From: Cupriavidus sp. WGlv3
Lineage (GTDB): Bacteria; Pseudomonadota; Gammaproteobacteria; Burkholderiales; Burkholderiaceae
DNA: 64,000 nucleotides
Direction: 5' to 3'
Assembly (NCBI RefSeq): GCF_023952475.1
Contig: NZ_JALHRX010000006.1
Span: forward strand, 223,278 to 287,277
The notes under the pieces are model-generated. The model made no database searches, was not told the DNA's origin, and saw only the letters and a program-made list of their open reading frames with translations. Of this stretch, positions 1 through 8,052 are shown piece after piece (position 1 is the stretch's first letter; every line of letters begins with the position of its first letter). Both the position numbers and the translations under genes were made by a program.

Positions 1-181
1 CGGCACCTATGAACTGATCCTGCACGCCGACGAATACTTCGCCGCGCGCAAGGCCAGCCTGCCGCAACCGTCGTTCCTGTCGAAGATCCCGCTGCGCGTG
101 CGCGTCACCGACGCAGGCCAGCGCATCCACCTGCCCGTGCTGTTCGGGCCGTGGAGCTACAACTACTACCGCGGCAGCTGA
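1..181 (+). CDS. Transthyretin-like (HIU hydrolase-type) protein, 5' truncated by window edge
   Basis: Only the C-terminal 59 codons are present, read from base 2. The tail has the form of the transthyretin/5-hydroxyisourate hydrolase family: a histidine in an IHLPVLFGPW stretch followed by the terminal YYRGS, which matches the family's C-terminal YRGS signature. A second gene of the same family starts 30 bp downstream, so the two are probably co-transcribed. The last strands differ from the canonical enzyme (Y-N-Y-Y instead of S-T-Y before RGS), so this copy may act on another substrate or be a structural partner. The N-terminal catalytic His and the Arg loop lie outside the window and cannot be checked. 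Confidence 0.8.
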   Translation, partial: GTYELILHADEYFAARKASLPQPSFLSKIPLRVRVTDAGQRIHLPVLFGPWSYNYYRGS

Positions 182-211
182 GCGCGCGGCCAAACCCGGA
201 GAGATCGCATC

Positions 212-547
212 ATGGCAGGTATCAGCACCCATGTGCTCGACGTATCGCTGGGCCGCCCGGTGGCCGGCATGCAGGTCGAGTTGTTCGACGTCGCGGTGCA
301 GCCGCCCCGGCTGCTCGCGCGCACCCGCACCAACCACGACGGGCGCACCGACGCGCCGATGCTGCCGCCGGCGCAGGCGCGCACCGGCGAGTTCGAGCTG
401 CGCTTCTGGGTGGCGGATTACTTCCGCACCCCCGACGTGTTCGCCGACATCGTGCCGGTGCGCTTCACCATCGCGGATGCCGCGCAGCACTACCATGTGC
501 CGCTGCTGTGTTCGCCGTGGAGCTTCGGCACCTATCGCGGCAGTTGA
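212..547 (+). CDS. 5-hydroxyisourate hydrolase (transthyretin-related protein)
   Basis: A 111-residue protein, the usual length for cytosolic HIU hydrolase, which opens 5-hydroxyisourate made by urate oxidation in purine catabolism. The family signatures are present in order: ISTHVLDVSLGRP at residues 4-16 with His7, TNHDGRT around residues 40-46 with Arg45, YHVPLL with His95, and the terminal YRGS with Ser111. These match the His/Arg/His/Ser active-site set known for the family. It follows another transthyretin-like gene by 30 bp and has a GGAGAG Shine-Dalgarno before the ATG. No other uricolytic gene (urate oxidase, OHCU decarboxylase) is visible in the window, so the urate role is from family knowledge. 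Confidence 0.88.
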   Translation: MAGISTHVLDVSLGRPVAGMQVELFDVAVQPPRLLARTRTNHDGRTDAPMLPPAQARTGEFELRFWVADYFRTPDVFADIVPVRFTIADAAQHYHVPLLCSPWSFGTYRGS

Positions 548-569
548 ACGCCAGGGCGCAGGCCCGCGC

Positions 570-1016
570 CTAGCGCGGCTTGCGCACCTCCGCCTCGTCG
601 TGCGACAGCGCCTTGCCGTCGCCGGCGCGCGGCATCATCGGCGGCACCGGCTTGCCGGTGCGCTTTTCCACCAGTTGCGAGCGGCGCTCGCCGCGCGCGA
701 ACAGGTGGTGTTCTCCCCACTGGCGCAACGCCACCATGATGGGGAACAGGCTCTCCCCCATTTCCGTCAGCACGTACTCCTGGTAGGCACTGCCGTCCGA
801 GGCGGGCCGCGTCGCCAGGATGCCGGCTTCCACCAGCCGCCGCAGGCGGTCGGACAGGATATTGCGCGCCACTGCCAGGCTGCGCTGGAAATCGCTGAAG
901 CGGTGCATGCCGTCGAAGGCATCGCGCACGATCATCAGCGACCAGCGGTCGCCAACCAGCGCCAGCGCGCGCGCCACGGGGCAGGTGTCTTCGCTCGGGT
1001 CCTTGCGGGTGACCAT
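570..1016 (-). CDS. HxlR-family winged-helix transcriptional regulator
   Basis: A 148-residue protein with the HxlR/DUF24 fold. The signature CPVARALALVGDRWSLMIVR lies at residues 12-31 (conserved Cys12), followed by the recognition region RFSDFQRSL..RNILSDRLRRLVEAGIL at about 39-67 and the beta-wing. HxlR proteins are small dimeric DNA-binding regulators, often redox or aldehyde responsive through the N-terminal cysteine. It is transcribed divergently from the MFS transporter at 1122, with a 105 bp intergenic region holding a wide inverted repeat, so it probably regulates that transporter and itself. The C-terminal 40 residues are a charged, low-complexity extension. Confidence 0.88.
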   Translation of the reverse strand: MVTRKDPSEDTCPVARALALVGDRWSLMIVRDAFDGMHRFSDFQRSLAVARNILSDRLRRLVEAGILATRPASDGSAYQEYVLTEMGESLFPIMVALRQWGEHHLFARGERRSQLVEKRTGKPVPPMMPRAGDGKALSHDEAEVRKPR

Positions 1017-1050
1017 GTCTGGCTAGCCTTGGGCGCATCGCCCGCTGTCA

Positions 1051-1112
1051 AAGTGGTTGCATTTTAAAACTAGTAGCCTTACGCTTCAACTGGTTTTGAT
1101 TTGCAACCACTT
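1051..1112. promoter_or_regulatory. Wide inverted repeat, candidate HxlR operator
   Basis: The arm AAGTGGTTGCA at 1051-1061 is repeated exactly as its reverse complement TGCAACCACTT at 1102-1112. A further matching pair, AAAAC at 1066-1070 and GTTTT at 1093-1097, extends the symmetry inward. The site fills the gap between the divergent HxlR gene and MFS gene, and its right arm ends 9 bp before the MFS start, so occupation would block ribosome or polymerase access. It is a plausible operator for the adjacent regulator; binding is inferred only from symmetry and position. Confidence 0.55.
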
Positions 1113-1121
1113 GGAAGCGAT

Positions 1122-2366
1122 ATGGAAACCTGCTCGCGCGCGCCGGACCTGGCATCGCCCACCCCCCACCCCGCGGCCTTGCCCGCACCGCTGCCGCGCG
1201 CCGCGGTGCTGCTGTTCGCCTGCGCCAGCGGGCTGAGCGTGGCCAACGTCTATTACGCGCAGCCGCTGCTGGACGCGCTGATGGCGGAATTCCACATCGG
1301 TGCCGCCGCCATCGGCGGCGTGGTCACCGCCACCCAGGCCGGCTGCGCACTGGCGCTGCTGTTGCTGGTGCCTCTCGGCGACCTGCTGCCGCGCCGCCGC
1401 CTGATGCTGGCGCAGGTGCTGGCGCTGGCCGGCGCGCTGGCCATGGTGGCGCTGGCGCCATCGGTCCCGCTGCTGCTGGCGGGGATGCTGCTGACCGGCC
1501 TGCTCGGCACCGCCATGACGCAGGGGCTGATCGCCTATGCGGCCGCCGCGGCAGCGCCGCGGGAACGCGGGCACGTGGTCGGCACCGCGCAGGGCGGCGT
1601 GTTTGCCGGCTTGCTGCTGGCGCGCGTGGTCGCCGGCGGCGTCAGCGACCTGGCCGGCTGGCGCAGCGTTTACGTCTGCGCCGCCGCGGCCATGCTGGTG
1701 CTGGCCCTGCTGCTGTGGCGCTCGCTGCCGGTGCTGCCCGGCCCCGCGCAGCGGATGCGCTATGCCAGCCTGGTGTGGTCGATGCTCGCGCTGCTGCGCC
1801 GCGACCGGGTCCTGCAGATCCGCGGCATGATCGCGCTGCTGATGTTCGCCGCGTTCAATATCTTCTGGAGCGCGCTGGTGCTGCCGCTGAGCGCACCGCC
1901 CTACCAGCTGTCGCACACTGCCATCGGCGCATTTGGGCTGGTCGGCGCGGCCGGTGCGCTGGCCGCGGCGCGCGCGGGGCGCTGGGCCGACCAGGGCCTC
2001 GGCCAGCGCACCACCTTCGCGGCCCTTGTGCTGCTGGTGGCCGCATGGCTGCCGCTGTCATGGCTTGGCGCCTCGCTGTGGCCGCTCGCGCTTGGCATCG
2101 TGCTGCTCGACCTGGGCGGCCAGGCCATCCACGTCACCAACCAGAGCATGATCTTCCGCGCCGACGCCACCGCGCACAGCCGGCTGGTCGGCGCCTACAT
2201 GCTGTTCTACGCGACCGGCAGCGGCCTGGGCGCGCTTGCCACCACGGCCACCTACGACGTTGCCGGCTGGCGTGGCGTGTGCTTGCTGGGCGCGGGGGTC
2301 AGCTTGCTGGCGCTGGGGTTCTGGGCCGGCACGCGGCGTTGGATGCCGGCGCGGGCGACGTCATAG
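1122..2366 (+). CDS. MFS transporter (drug/metabolite efflux type)
   Basis: About 414 residues with twelve predicted membrane segments, the usual size for a major facilitator exporter. The YYAQPLLDAL motif after the first helix and the cytoplasmic loop PLGDLLPRRRLM (motif A) between helices 2 and 3 are typical of this branch of inner-membrane efflux proteins. The second half contains the HVTNQSMIFRADATAHSRLVGAYM stretch common in the same subfamily. I chose the ATG at 1122, preceded by a GGAAG ribosome site, over an upstream TTG at 1101. It is divergent from the HxlR regulator, which suggests inducible export of a toxic compound; the substrate cannot be read from the sequence. Confidence 0.85.
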   Translation: METCSRAPDLASPTPHPAALPAPLPRAAVLLFACASGLSVANVYYAQPLLDALMAEFHIGAAAIGGVVTATQAGCALALLLLVPLGDLLPRRRLMLAQVLALAGALAMVALAPSVPLLLAGMLLTGLLGTAMTQGLIAYAAAAAAPRERGHVVGTAQGGVFAGLLLARVVAGGVSDLAGWRSVYVCAAAAMLVLALLLWRSLPVLPGPAQRMRYASLVWSMLALLRRDRVLQIRGMIALLMFAAFNIFWSALVLPLSAPPYQLSHTAIGAFGLVGAAGALAAARAGRWADQGLGQRTTFAALVLLVAAWLPLSWLGASLWPLALGIVLLDLGGQAIHVTNQSMIFRADATAHSRLVGAYMLFYATGSGLGALATTATYDVAGWRGVCLLGAGVSLLALGFWAGTRRWMPARATS

Positions 2367-2484
2367 CGTCGCCTCACCCGTTCAGACGAAAACACGCGAA
2401 AGCGGGAAAAAATCCGGGCAAGAAGGCCTTAGAATCTCGCATCTAACCCGATTCCATCACGTGAAAGTTCTTACCCGCCTCAAG

Positions 2485-3054
2485 ATGAAGCAGTTTCCCC
2501 TGCTCTGCGCCGCACTACTGGCCTCCGTTTCCGTCCACGCCGCAACCAGCGCGGCCCAGCCCGAGCCGGCCGGCAATACCGCGGCGCCGCTGGGCCTGGA
2601 ACTCGGCAAGGCCAAATGCTCGCGCCTGTCACCGCCGCAGAACCATGCCAGGACCGGCACCTCCGAATGGGCCGGCGGCGATACGGTGGAACTGAAGCAC
2701 CTCGAGCGCTTCCATCTGCCCGGCCTGTCGCGCGTGGTGCTGAACTGCGATGCGCAGGATGCGGTGGCGCTGGTCACCATGACCTTCGAGCGCCCTGCCA
2801 TGGAAGAGGTGCGCAGGAAGCTGGACGAGCGCTATGCCGCCGTGCGCAAGACCGAAGGCACGGCGGAGAACGGCTATGCCGAATGGAGCGCCGCCAATGG
2901 CAGCCTGGAGTTGCTCTACGGGCGCGACAGCAAGCACTTCACCGTGGCTTACTGGGCCAGGGGCGCCAAGGCGAAGTACTTCGCCTACAGCGGCGGCGGC
3001 AGGAAGCCTGCGGCGACTGCCACCGCGGCACCGCCCCAACCTGCGCCACTGTAA
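2485..3054 (+). CDS. Secreted hypothetical protein
   Basis: A 189-residue protein starting with a clear Sec signal peptide (MKQFPLLCAALLASVSVHA, cleavage likely after VHA). The mature part has two cysteines about 53 residues apart that could form a disulfide, and mixed alpha/beta character. I do not recognise the family. A GTG at 2461 would add eight residues (VKVLTRLK) and is possible, but the signal peptide is better placed from 2485. The C-terminus is a low-complexity Ala/Pro tail. It stands alone between the MFS gene and a long non-coding stretch. Confidence 0.6.
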   Translation: MKQFPLLCAALLASVSVHAATSAAQPEPAGNTAAPLGLELGKAKCSRLSPPQNHARTGTSEWAGGDTVELKHLERFHLPGLSRVVLNCDAQDAVALVTMTFERPAMEEVRRKLDERYAAVRKTEGTAENGYAEWSAANGSLELLYGRDSKHFTVAYWARGAKAKYFAYSGGGRKPAATATAAPPQPAPL

Positions 3055-3396
3055 GCGACATGTCGGCGACGCGGACTTGCCAGGTCGTGTCGCCAGCGGC
3101 TTCCGGGCGCCGAGATCATCACTGCAAGCGCCACATCCGTAGCGCGGGGCATTGCGCAATGCTTCTCGATTCCCCTGTATCGAAACCGCCGTGTCGCCTA
3201 TGCTGTCCAATGCGACGGATAAAAATCCGCGCAGCATTCGCATGAACTGAACAACAACAAGGGGCAAGTCCCCCAAAGCGGGGAAGCGCGCTGCCAGCTG
3301 GCGCCTTCCGCGCGTTGCCTTGGCCTGGTCACGGGGTGAGTCGATCGCACACGAGCATGTGGGGGCTCGTGGGCGAGATACGCCGTTGACGACAAC
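3055..3396. other. Long intergenic region without a convincing gene
   Basis: No reading frame here has credible coding character. It contains a small hairpin-forming sequence, CGGAT-AAA-ATCCG, near 3214-3226, and several G/C-rich imperfect repeats around 3260-3380. The sequence just past its end (3430-3455, reverse complement GTCATGCCGGCGCAGGCGAG) resembles the dispersed CGTCATTCCCGCGCAGGCGGGA-type repeats seen in many beta-proteobacteria, which makes the start of the next gene uncertain. Confidence 0.4.
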
Positions 3397-4806
3397 ATGA
3401 CAGACCAATTCCTGTTTAGTAAGCCGTTCACGTTTCTCGCCTGCGCCGGCATGACAGAAGTCAGGGACGGCATCGAGGCACTGGAAGCGCTTCCGGGCCA
3501 CCTGTTCTGGCTGGAGAACGAGGACTTCATCCGCCGGGTCTACGTACCCGATTTCCTGGAGCAAAGCCGCGCCGCGCTCGAGGCCGCGATGCCGGGCGGG
3601 CCGGAGCTGATCGACGCCCTCGCGCCCGAGATCCGCCGCAGCCCGCCCGTGCTGCCGGCACTGCGGCAACTGTCCGCGGACCAGGCCGCGCTGGCCCACT
3701 CGTACTGCTACTGGGGCTATTGCGCCGATGTGGTCGGGCGCGCCCAGGGCATCCCGCGCAGCGCCATCGCGCGCCAGTTCGAGCGCGCCGCCGCCGCGCG
3801 CGATGGCGCGCACAAGCTGCAATGGCTGTGCCCATGCTGCGGCGGCCGGGCGCAGTACCAGGTCGATGGTTTGCTGGCATCGCAGCGGCCGGTGCGCCAG
3901 GGCGGCTTTTCGCTCGAATGCGCGCATTGCGGACACCAGGAGCGGCTCTATGCCGGCTTCCTGCACGCGGGCCGGCTCGAATGCCGCTGCGCGCTATGCA
4001 CCGGTTTTGTCCAGTCGCTGGCGGGCCAGCTGGCGCGCGCTGCGCGCAAGCTGTGCGCCAGCCTGGAAGACTATGCGTGGATGCACGCGGTAGACACCGC
4101 CGCCGAAATCGGCGAACTCAAGGATGCCTCGCTGCAACGAATTGCACACGGGGACAAGCCTTCCGCCAACGCGATGGCGTTCGCGGCGGCGGCCCAGTCC
4201 GGCGAGGTGCGCACCATGCCGGAACTGCTCGCCCGCATCGACCCCACGCTGGAAAGCCGGCTCGACAAGAACCCCAGGGCGTGGGCGCTCTTGTGCGAGC
4301 TGCTGCGCGAAGGCGTGGTCGATGGCGAATGCACCATCTATGACCACGACGGCCGCAAGCACGTGGCGCTTGAAATTGCCTTGCTCGACGACGACCCGGC
4401 GCTCGACGGCGGCACGGCGCAGGACTATCTCGCGACCCTGCTGCGCGGCTACCAGCCGGCCGAGCCCGACGCCTTCGTCGGCTGGCTGAAAGCGCTGAAG
4501 CGGCTGCGCCTTTGCACCGGCCGGTTCAATGCGGCCGTCGACGTATCGTGGAAACCCAACCTGGAGCACTGCCGCATCCTGACCGCGCGCTGGCTGCAGG
4601 ACACGGCGCCGCTTGCGCCATTGGCCGCGCCCGGCAGCGCCCCGTGGCCGCTGCCAGCGCAGCACGCGCGCACCCCGGAACGCCCGGTGTATCTCGACGC
4701 CGAACTGGAGGCCGTGCAGCTGCTCAAGTCGCTCGGCTATATCCTGCTCAGTCCGGAGGACATCCGTTCGCAACGGGATCCCGCCGAGTCCACCGGACTC
4801 GACTGA
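3397..4806 (+). CDS. Hypothetical protein with cysteine-pair (zinc-ribbon-like) motifs
   Basis: A 469-residue protein that I cannot assign. Around residues 146-200 it carries CPCC, CAHC and CRCALC pairs, which look like a zinc-binding ribbon or knuckle; the rest is mainly helical and acidic, without signal peptide or membrane segments, so it is probably cytoplasmic. The start is uncertain: ATG 3397 has no ribosome site, and residues 1-18 are encoded in repeat-like DNA; ATG 3451 (MTEVRDGIEALEALPG) is an equally good start. It is a single gene, ending 139 bp before the sulfonate-type binding protein. Confidence 0.6.
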   Translation: MTDQFLFSKPFTFLACAGMTEVRDGIEALEALPGHLFWLENEDFIRRVYVPDFLEQSRAALEAAMPGGPELIDALAPEIRRSPPVLPALRQLSADQAALAHSYCYWGYCADVVGRAQGIPRSAIARQFERAAAARDGAHKLQWLCPCCGGRAQYQVDGLLASQRPVRQGGFSLECAHCGHQERLYAGFLHAGRLECRCALCTGFVQSLAGQLARAARKLCASLEDYAWMHAVDTAAEIGELKDASLQRIAHGDKPSANAMAFAAAAQSGEVRTMPELLARIDPTLESRLDKNPRAWALLCELLREGVVDGECTIYDHDGRKHVALEIALLDDDPALDGGTAQDYLATLLRGYQPAEPDAFVGWLKALKRLRLCTGRFNAAVDVSWKPNLEHCRILTARWLQDTAPLAPLAAPGSAPWPLPAQHARTPERPVYLDAELEAVQLLKSLGYILLSPEDIRSQRDPAESTGLD

Positions 4807-4892
4807 GCGCATCCGCGGCGGCCCTGCCCGCCGCGTACCGCGCATATCGAAGCGCGGATTTATTCGTTGGTATGGGGGCGCAGCGCGCGTAC

Positions 4893-4924
4893 GTTCGGGG
4901 GTTCCGATATTGAACACCCCGAAC
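4893..4924. promoter_or_regulatory. Strong hairpin in leader of the ABC binding-protein gene
   Basis: GTTCGGGGGTTC (4893-4904) pairs with GAACACCCCGAAC (4912-4924) with a single bulged A at 4916 and a 7-base loop. It ends 21 bp before the ATG at 4946. No T-run follows, so it is not a typical intrinsic terminator. It could be an operator palindrome or an RNA hairpin in the leader; the sequence alone does not decide. Confidence 0.45.
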
Positions 4925-4945
4925 ATCCCAAACGCCCCGAAAGCC

Positions 4946-5926
4946 ATGACCGCTTCCCGACGCCAGTTCCTGCGCCACGGCGCCGCCGCCACGGCTGCGC
5001 TTGCCTCCGGCCCCCTCCTCTCCTTCACCACCTTCGCCGCCGGCGATGCGCATGCACAGGTCCGCCCGGTGCTGAAGGCCGGCGACCAGAAGGGCGGCCT
5101 GCGCGCGCTGCTCGAATCCGCCAACGCGCTCGAGGGCCTGGCCTATGACATCCAGTGGACCGAGTTCCCCGCCGCGGCACCGCTGGCCGAGGCGCTCAAC
5201 GCGGGCGCGGTCGACAGCGGCCCGATCGGCGATGCGCCGGCCATCTTCGCGCTGGCCGCCGGCACGCGCATCCGGCTGATCGGTGCCAACCGCTCTGACC
5301 CCTACGGCACCGCGGTGCTGGTGCGGCCCGACTCGCCCTTGCGGCAGGCGGTCGACCTGAAAGGCAAGAGCATCGGCACCAACCGTGGCTCGATCGGGCA
5401 CCTGATCGCGCTCAAGGCGCTGGAATCGGCCGGACTGAAACCGGACGATGCCAACCTGCGCTTCCTGCCGCCCGCGGATGCCAAGCTGGCGCTGAGCAGC
5501 GGCTCGATCGATGCCTGGGCCACGTGGGAACCCTATACCGCGATGGCCGAAACCAGCCAGCACGCACGCGTGCTGGTCAACGGCCGCGGGCTGTGGTCCG
5601 GCCTCAGCTACCTGGCCGCGACCGACGCCGCGCTGGCAAGCAAGCGCGCGGTGCTGCAGGACTTCCTGCACCGCGTGGTGCGCGCGCAGCATTGGTCCTA
5701 CCAGCATGTGCCGGAGTTCTCGGCGGCGCTGGCCCGCATCATCGGCATCTCGCCGCAAGCGGCGCGGCTGCAGTTCGAGCGGCGCCGCACGCAGTGGCGC
5801 AGCATCGACGCGGCGCTGATCGCCGAGCAGCAGCGCACCGCCGATTTCTACCTGAAGGCCGGGCTGCTCAGGCAGCGGCTCGATGTGCGGCAGACCTTTG
5901 ACTCCGGGTTCTCCCTGAGCGCCTGA
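4946..5926 (+). CDS. Tat-exported sulfonate/nitrate-type ABC substrate-binding protein
   Basis: A 326-residue periplasmic binding protein of the SsuA/NMT1 family. It begins MTASRRQFLRHGAAATAALA, where S-R-R-Q-F-L fits the twin-arginine consensus, so export is probably by the Tat system. The body has the usual order: SGPIGDAPAIFALAAGTRIRLIG, then VDLKGKSIGTNRGSIGHL, then IDAWATWEPY, typical of aliphatic sulfonate binding proteins. It lies 249 bp before tauA-like, tauB-like and tauC-like genes, all on the plus strand, giving the transporter two candidate binding proteins. The ligand is probably an organosulfonate, inferred from family and context. Confidence 0.85.
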   Translation: MTASRRQFLRHGAAATAALASGPLLSFTTFAAGDAHAQVRPVLKAGDQKGGLRALLESANALEGLAYDIQWTEFPAAAPLAEALNAGAVDSGPIGDAPAIFALAAGTRIRLIGANRSDPYGTAVLVRPDSPLRQAVDLKGKSIGTNRGSIGHLIALKALESAGLKPDDANLRFLPPADAKLALSSGSIDAWATWEPYTAMAETSQHARVLVNGRGLWSGLSYLAATDAALASKRAVLQDFLHRVVRAQHWSYQHVPEFSAALARIIGISPQAARLQFERRRTQWRSIDAALIAEQQRTADFYLKAGLLRQRLDVRQTFDSGFSLSA

Positions 5927-6174
5927 GCGCCCGCGCCCGGCGCGTTGACGCCGCAAGCGGCGCTGGCGCGGCCCTGGCGCCGGCCGCCGCCGGTACAGGA
6001 ATTCCATGATTGACGCAGCCCCGCGCCACCGCTCCCCGCGGCCCGGCGCGGCCTGCGCGCGCGCGGCCGGTTCTGGTCCCACCGAATTTCGGCAACTGGT
6101 CCTATAGGCCCGGAATCGGGCTCACCTATAAAGCCGTGACCCCCAAACCCATTTCTCATCCGAGGAGCACAACC

Positions 6175-7182
6175 ATGCGGTGGATCAAGCAGATCGCGAT
6201 GTATTTCGCCCTGGCGGCGGCGCTGGCGCCGGCCGCACCGACCGTGCAGGCCCAAAGCAAGAATGTAGTGATTGCTTACCAGGACATGGTCGTGCCCTGG
6301 CGCTATGCGCAGGACATGAAGGAGCTGGAAAAGCAGACCGGCTACACGATCTCGTTCCGGCAGTTCGGCGGCGGCGGCGATGTGATCCGCGCCATGGCCT
6401 CGGGCCAGATCGCCATCGGCGAAGCCGGCACCTCGCCGATCGCCTCGGCACTGTCGCAAGGACTCGATGTCGAGCTGTTCTGGATCCTGGACGACATCAA
6501 CGCGGCCGAAGCCATGGTCGCGCGCAATGGCAGCAAGATCGCCAGCGTCGCCGACCTGAAGGGCAAGCGCGTCGGCGTGCCGTTCGTGTCGACCACGCAC
6601 TACCACACGCTGGTCGCACTGGAGCGCGCGAAGATCAATCCGAAGGACGTGCGCATCGTCAATATGCGCCCGCCCGAGGTGGCCGCCGCATGGGAACGCG
6701 GCGATATCGACGCCACCTTCATCTGGGATCCGGTGCTGGCCAAGCTCAAGCAGTCCGGCACGGTGCTGACCACCTCGGGACAGATCGCCGCCGACACCGG
6801 CAAGGCGACCTTCGACGGCATGATCGCCAACAAGAAGTTCGCGCGCGAGAACCCCGACTTCATGGTCAAGCTGGTGCGCGTGCTGGCCGCGGCGGATGAA
6901 AACTACCGCAAGAACAAGGCGTCGTGGACAGCCGATTCGCCCATGGTGAAGGCCGTGGCCAAGGTCTCCGGCGCCAAGCCCGAGACCGTGCCCGCCAGCA
7001 TGGCGCTGTACAGCTTCCCCACGCTGCAGGAACAGGTCTCCGAGCGCTGGCTCGGCGGCGGCGCGGCGCGCGCGCTGCAGTCCGCGGCGCAGTTCCTCAA
7101 GGAGCAGGGCACCATCCAGACCGTGCTGCCGGACTATGGCCCCGGCGTCAACGCGGAATGGGCCAGGCGGGCGCTGCGCTGA
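6175..7182 (+). CDS. tauA: Taurine-type ABC transporter substrate-binding protein
   Basis: A 335-residue protein with Sec signal peptide (MRWIKQIAMYFALAAALAP..VQA) and a mature sequence typical of TauA: YQDMVVPWRYAQDMKELEKQTGY, FGGGGDVIRAMASGQIAIGEAGTSP and WERGDIDATFIWDPVLAKLK. TauA delivers taurine or related sulfonates to the TauBC membrane complex. The start has a GAGGAG ribosome site at good spacing. It is followed by tauB (83 bp) and tauC. There is no tauD, tpa or xsc in the window, so the fate of the substrate is unknown. The leader has small palindromes (CCGAATTTCGG at 6082-6092, GCCCG-GAAT-CGGGC at 6108-6121) that may be regulatory. Confidence 0.85.
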   Translation: MRWIKQIAMYFALAAALAPAAPTVQAQSKNVVIAYQDMVVPWRYAQDMKELEKQTGYTISFRQFGGGGDVIRAMASGQIAIGEAGTSPIASALSQGLDVELFWILDDINAAEAMVARNGSKIASVADLKGKRVGVPFVSTTHYHTLVALERAKINPKDVRIVNMRPPEVAAAWERGDIDATFIWDPVLAKLKQSGTVLTTSGQIAADTGKATFDGMIANKKFARENPDFMVKLVRVLAAADENYRKNKASWTADSPMVKAVAKVSGAKPETVPASMALYSFPTLQEQVSERWLGGGAARALQSAAQFLKEQGTIQTVLPDYGPGVNAEWARRALR

Positions 7183-7265
7183 CCACGCACCCCAGTTGCT
7201 GAAGCTGGCCGCCGCTCCCCCTCTTTCATGCGGCGGTCCCGTCGATCCTGTTGCGGAAGCCCATC

Positions 7266-8042
7266 ATGTACCAACTCGAAATCGATAATGTCAGTGTCAA
7301 CTACGGCACGGCCGGCGGCGCGAAGACGCTGGCACTGTCGCAGGTCAATCTCACCATGGAGCGCGGCGATTTCGTGGTCGCGCTGGGTGCCTCGGGCTGC
7401 GGCAAGACCACCCTGCTGTCATGCATTGCAGGCTTCATGGAGCCGTCGGAGGGCGAGATCCGGCTGAGCGGCAAGCCCGTGCACGGCCCCGGCGCCGAGC
7501 GCGGCGTGGTGTTCCAGAAGCATGCGTTGATGCCATGGCTCAGCGTCGAGGACAACGTTGCGCTTGGCCTGCGCCTGCGCGGCGTGTCCCACGCCGAGCG
7601 GCTGCGCATCGCCCATGAGAAGCTGGCCGCGGTCGGGCTGGAAAGCGTCGCCGCCAAGCCGGTCTACCAGCTCTCGGGCGGCATGCAGCAGCGCGTGGGG
7701 ATTGCCCGCGCGCTCGCCTGCGATCCGGCGGTCATGCTGATGGACGAACCGCTGGGCGCGCTCGACGCGCTCACGCGCGAGTCGATCCAGGCGCTGATCC
7801 TGAAGCTGTGGGCAAGCGAGCAGAAGATCGTCTTCTTCATCACGCACAGCGTGGAAGAGGCGCTGTTTCTGGCCACGCGGCTGATCGTGATGACGCCTTC
7901 GCCCGGACGCATCGCCCACACCTATGAACTGCCGTTCGCGCGCCGCTTCATCGAATGCGGCGACGCCCGCGCGGTCAAGTCCGACCCGGAATTCATCCGC
8001 TACCGCGAAGAGATCGTCGACCTGATCCATGCCACTGCCTGA
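7266..8042 (+). CDS. tauB: Taurine/sulfonate-type ABC transporter ATP-binding protein
   Basis: A 258-residue ABC ATPase with Walker [10 protein letters not shown] near residue 43, Q-loop in [11 protein letters not shown], signature [15 protein letters not shown] and Walker [13 protein letters not shown], then the H-loop FITHSVEEA. This fits the NitT/TauT subfamily that drives uptake of nitrate, sulfonates or taurine. ATG 7266 is preceded by GCGGAAG at proper spacing, better than a TTG at 7251. The stop lies 10 bp before the permease gene, so the two are tightly co-transcribed. Confidence 0.88.
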   Translation: MYQLEIDNVSVNYGTAGGAKTLALSQVNLTMERGDFVVALGASGCGKTTLLSCIAGFMEPSEGEIRLSGKPVHGPGAERGVVFQKHALMPWLSVEDNVALGLRLRGVSHAERLRIAHEKLAAVGLESVAAKPVYQLSGGMQQRVGIARALACDPAVMLMDEPLGALDALTRESIQALILKLWASEQKIVFFITHSVEEALFLATRLIVMTPSPGRIAHTYELPFARRFIECGDARAVKSDPEFIRYREEIVDLIHATA

Positions 8043-8052
8043 GGAGACGCAG

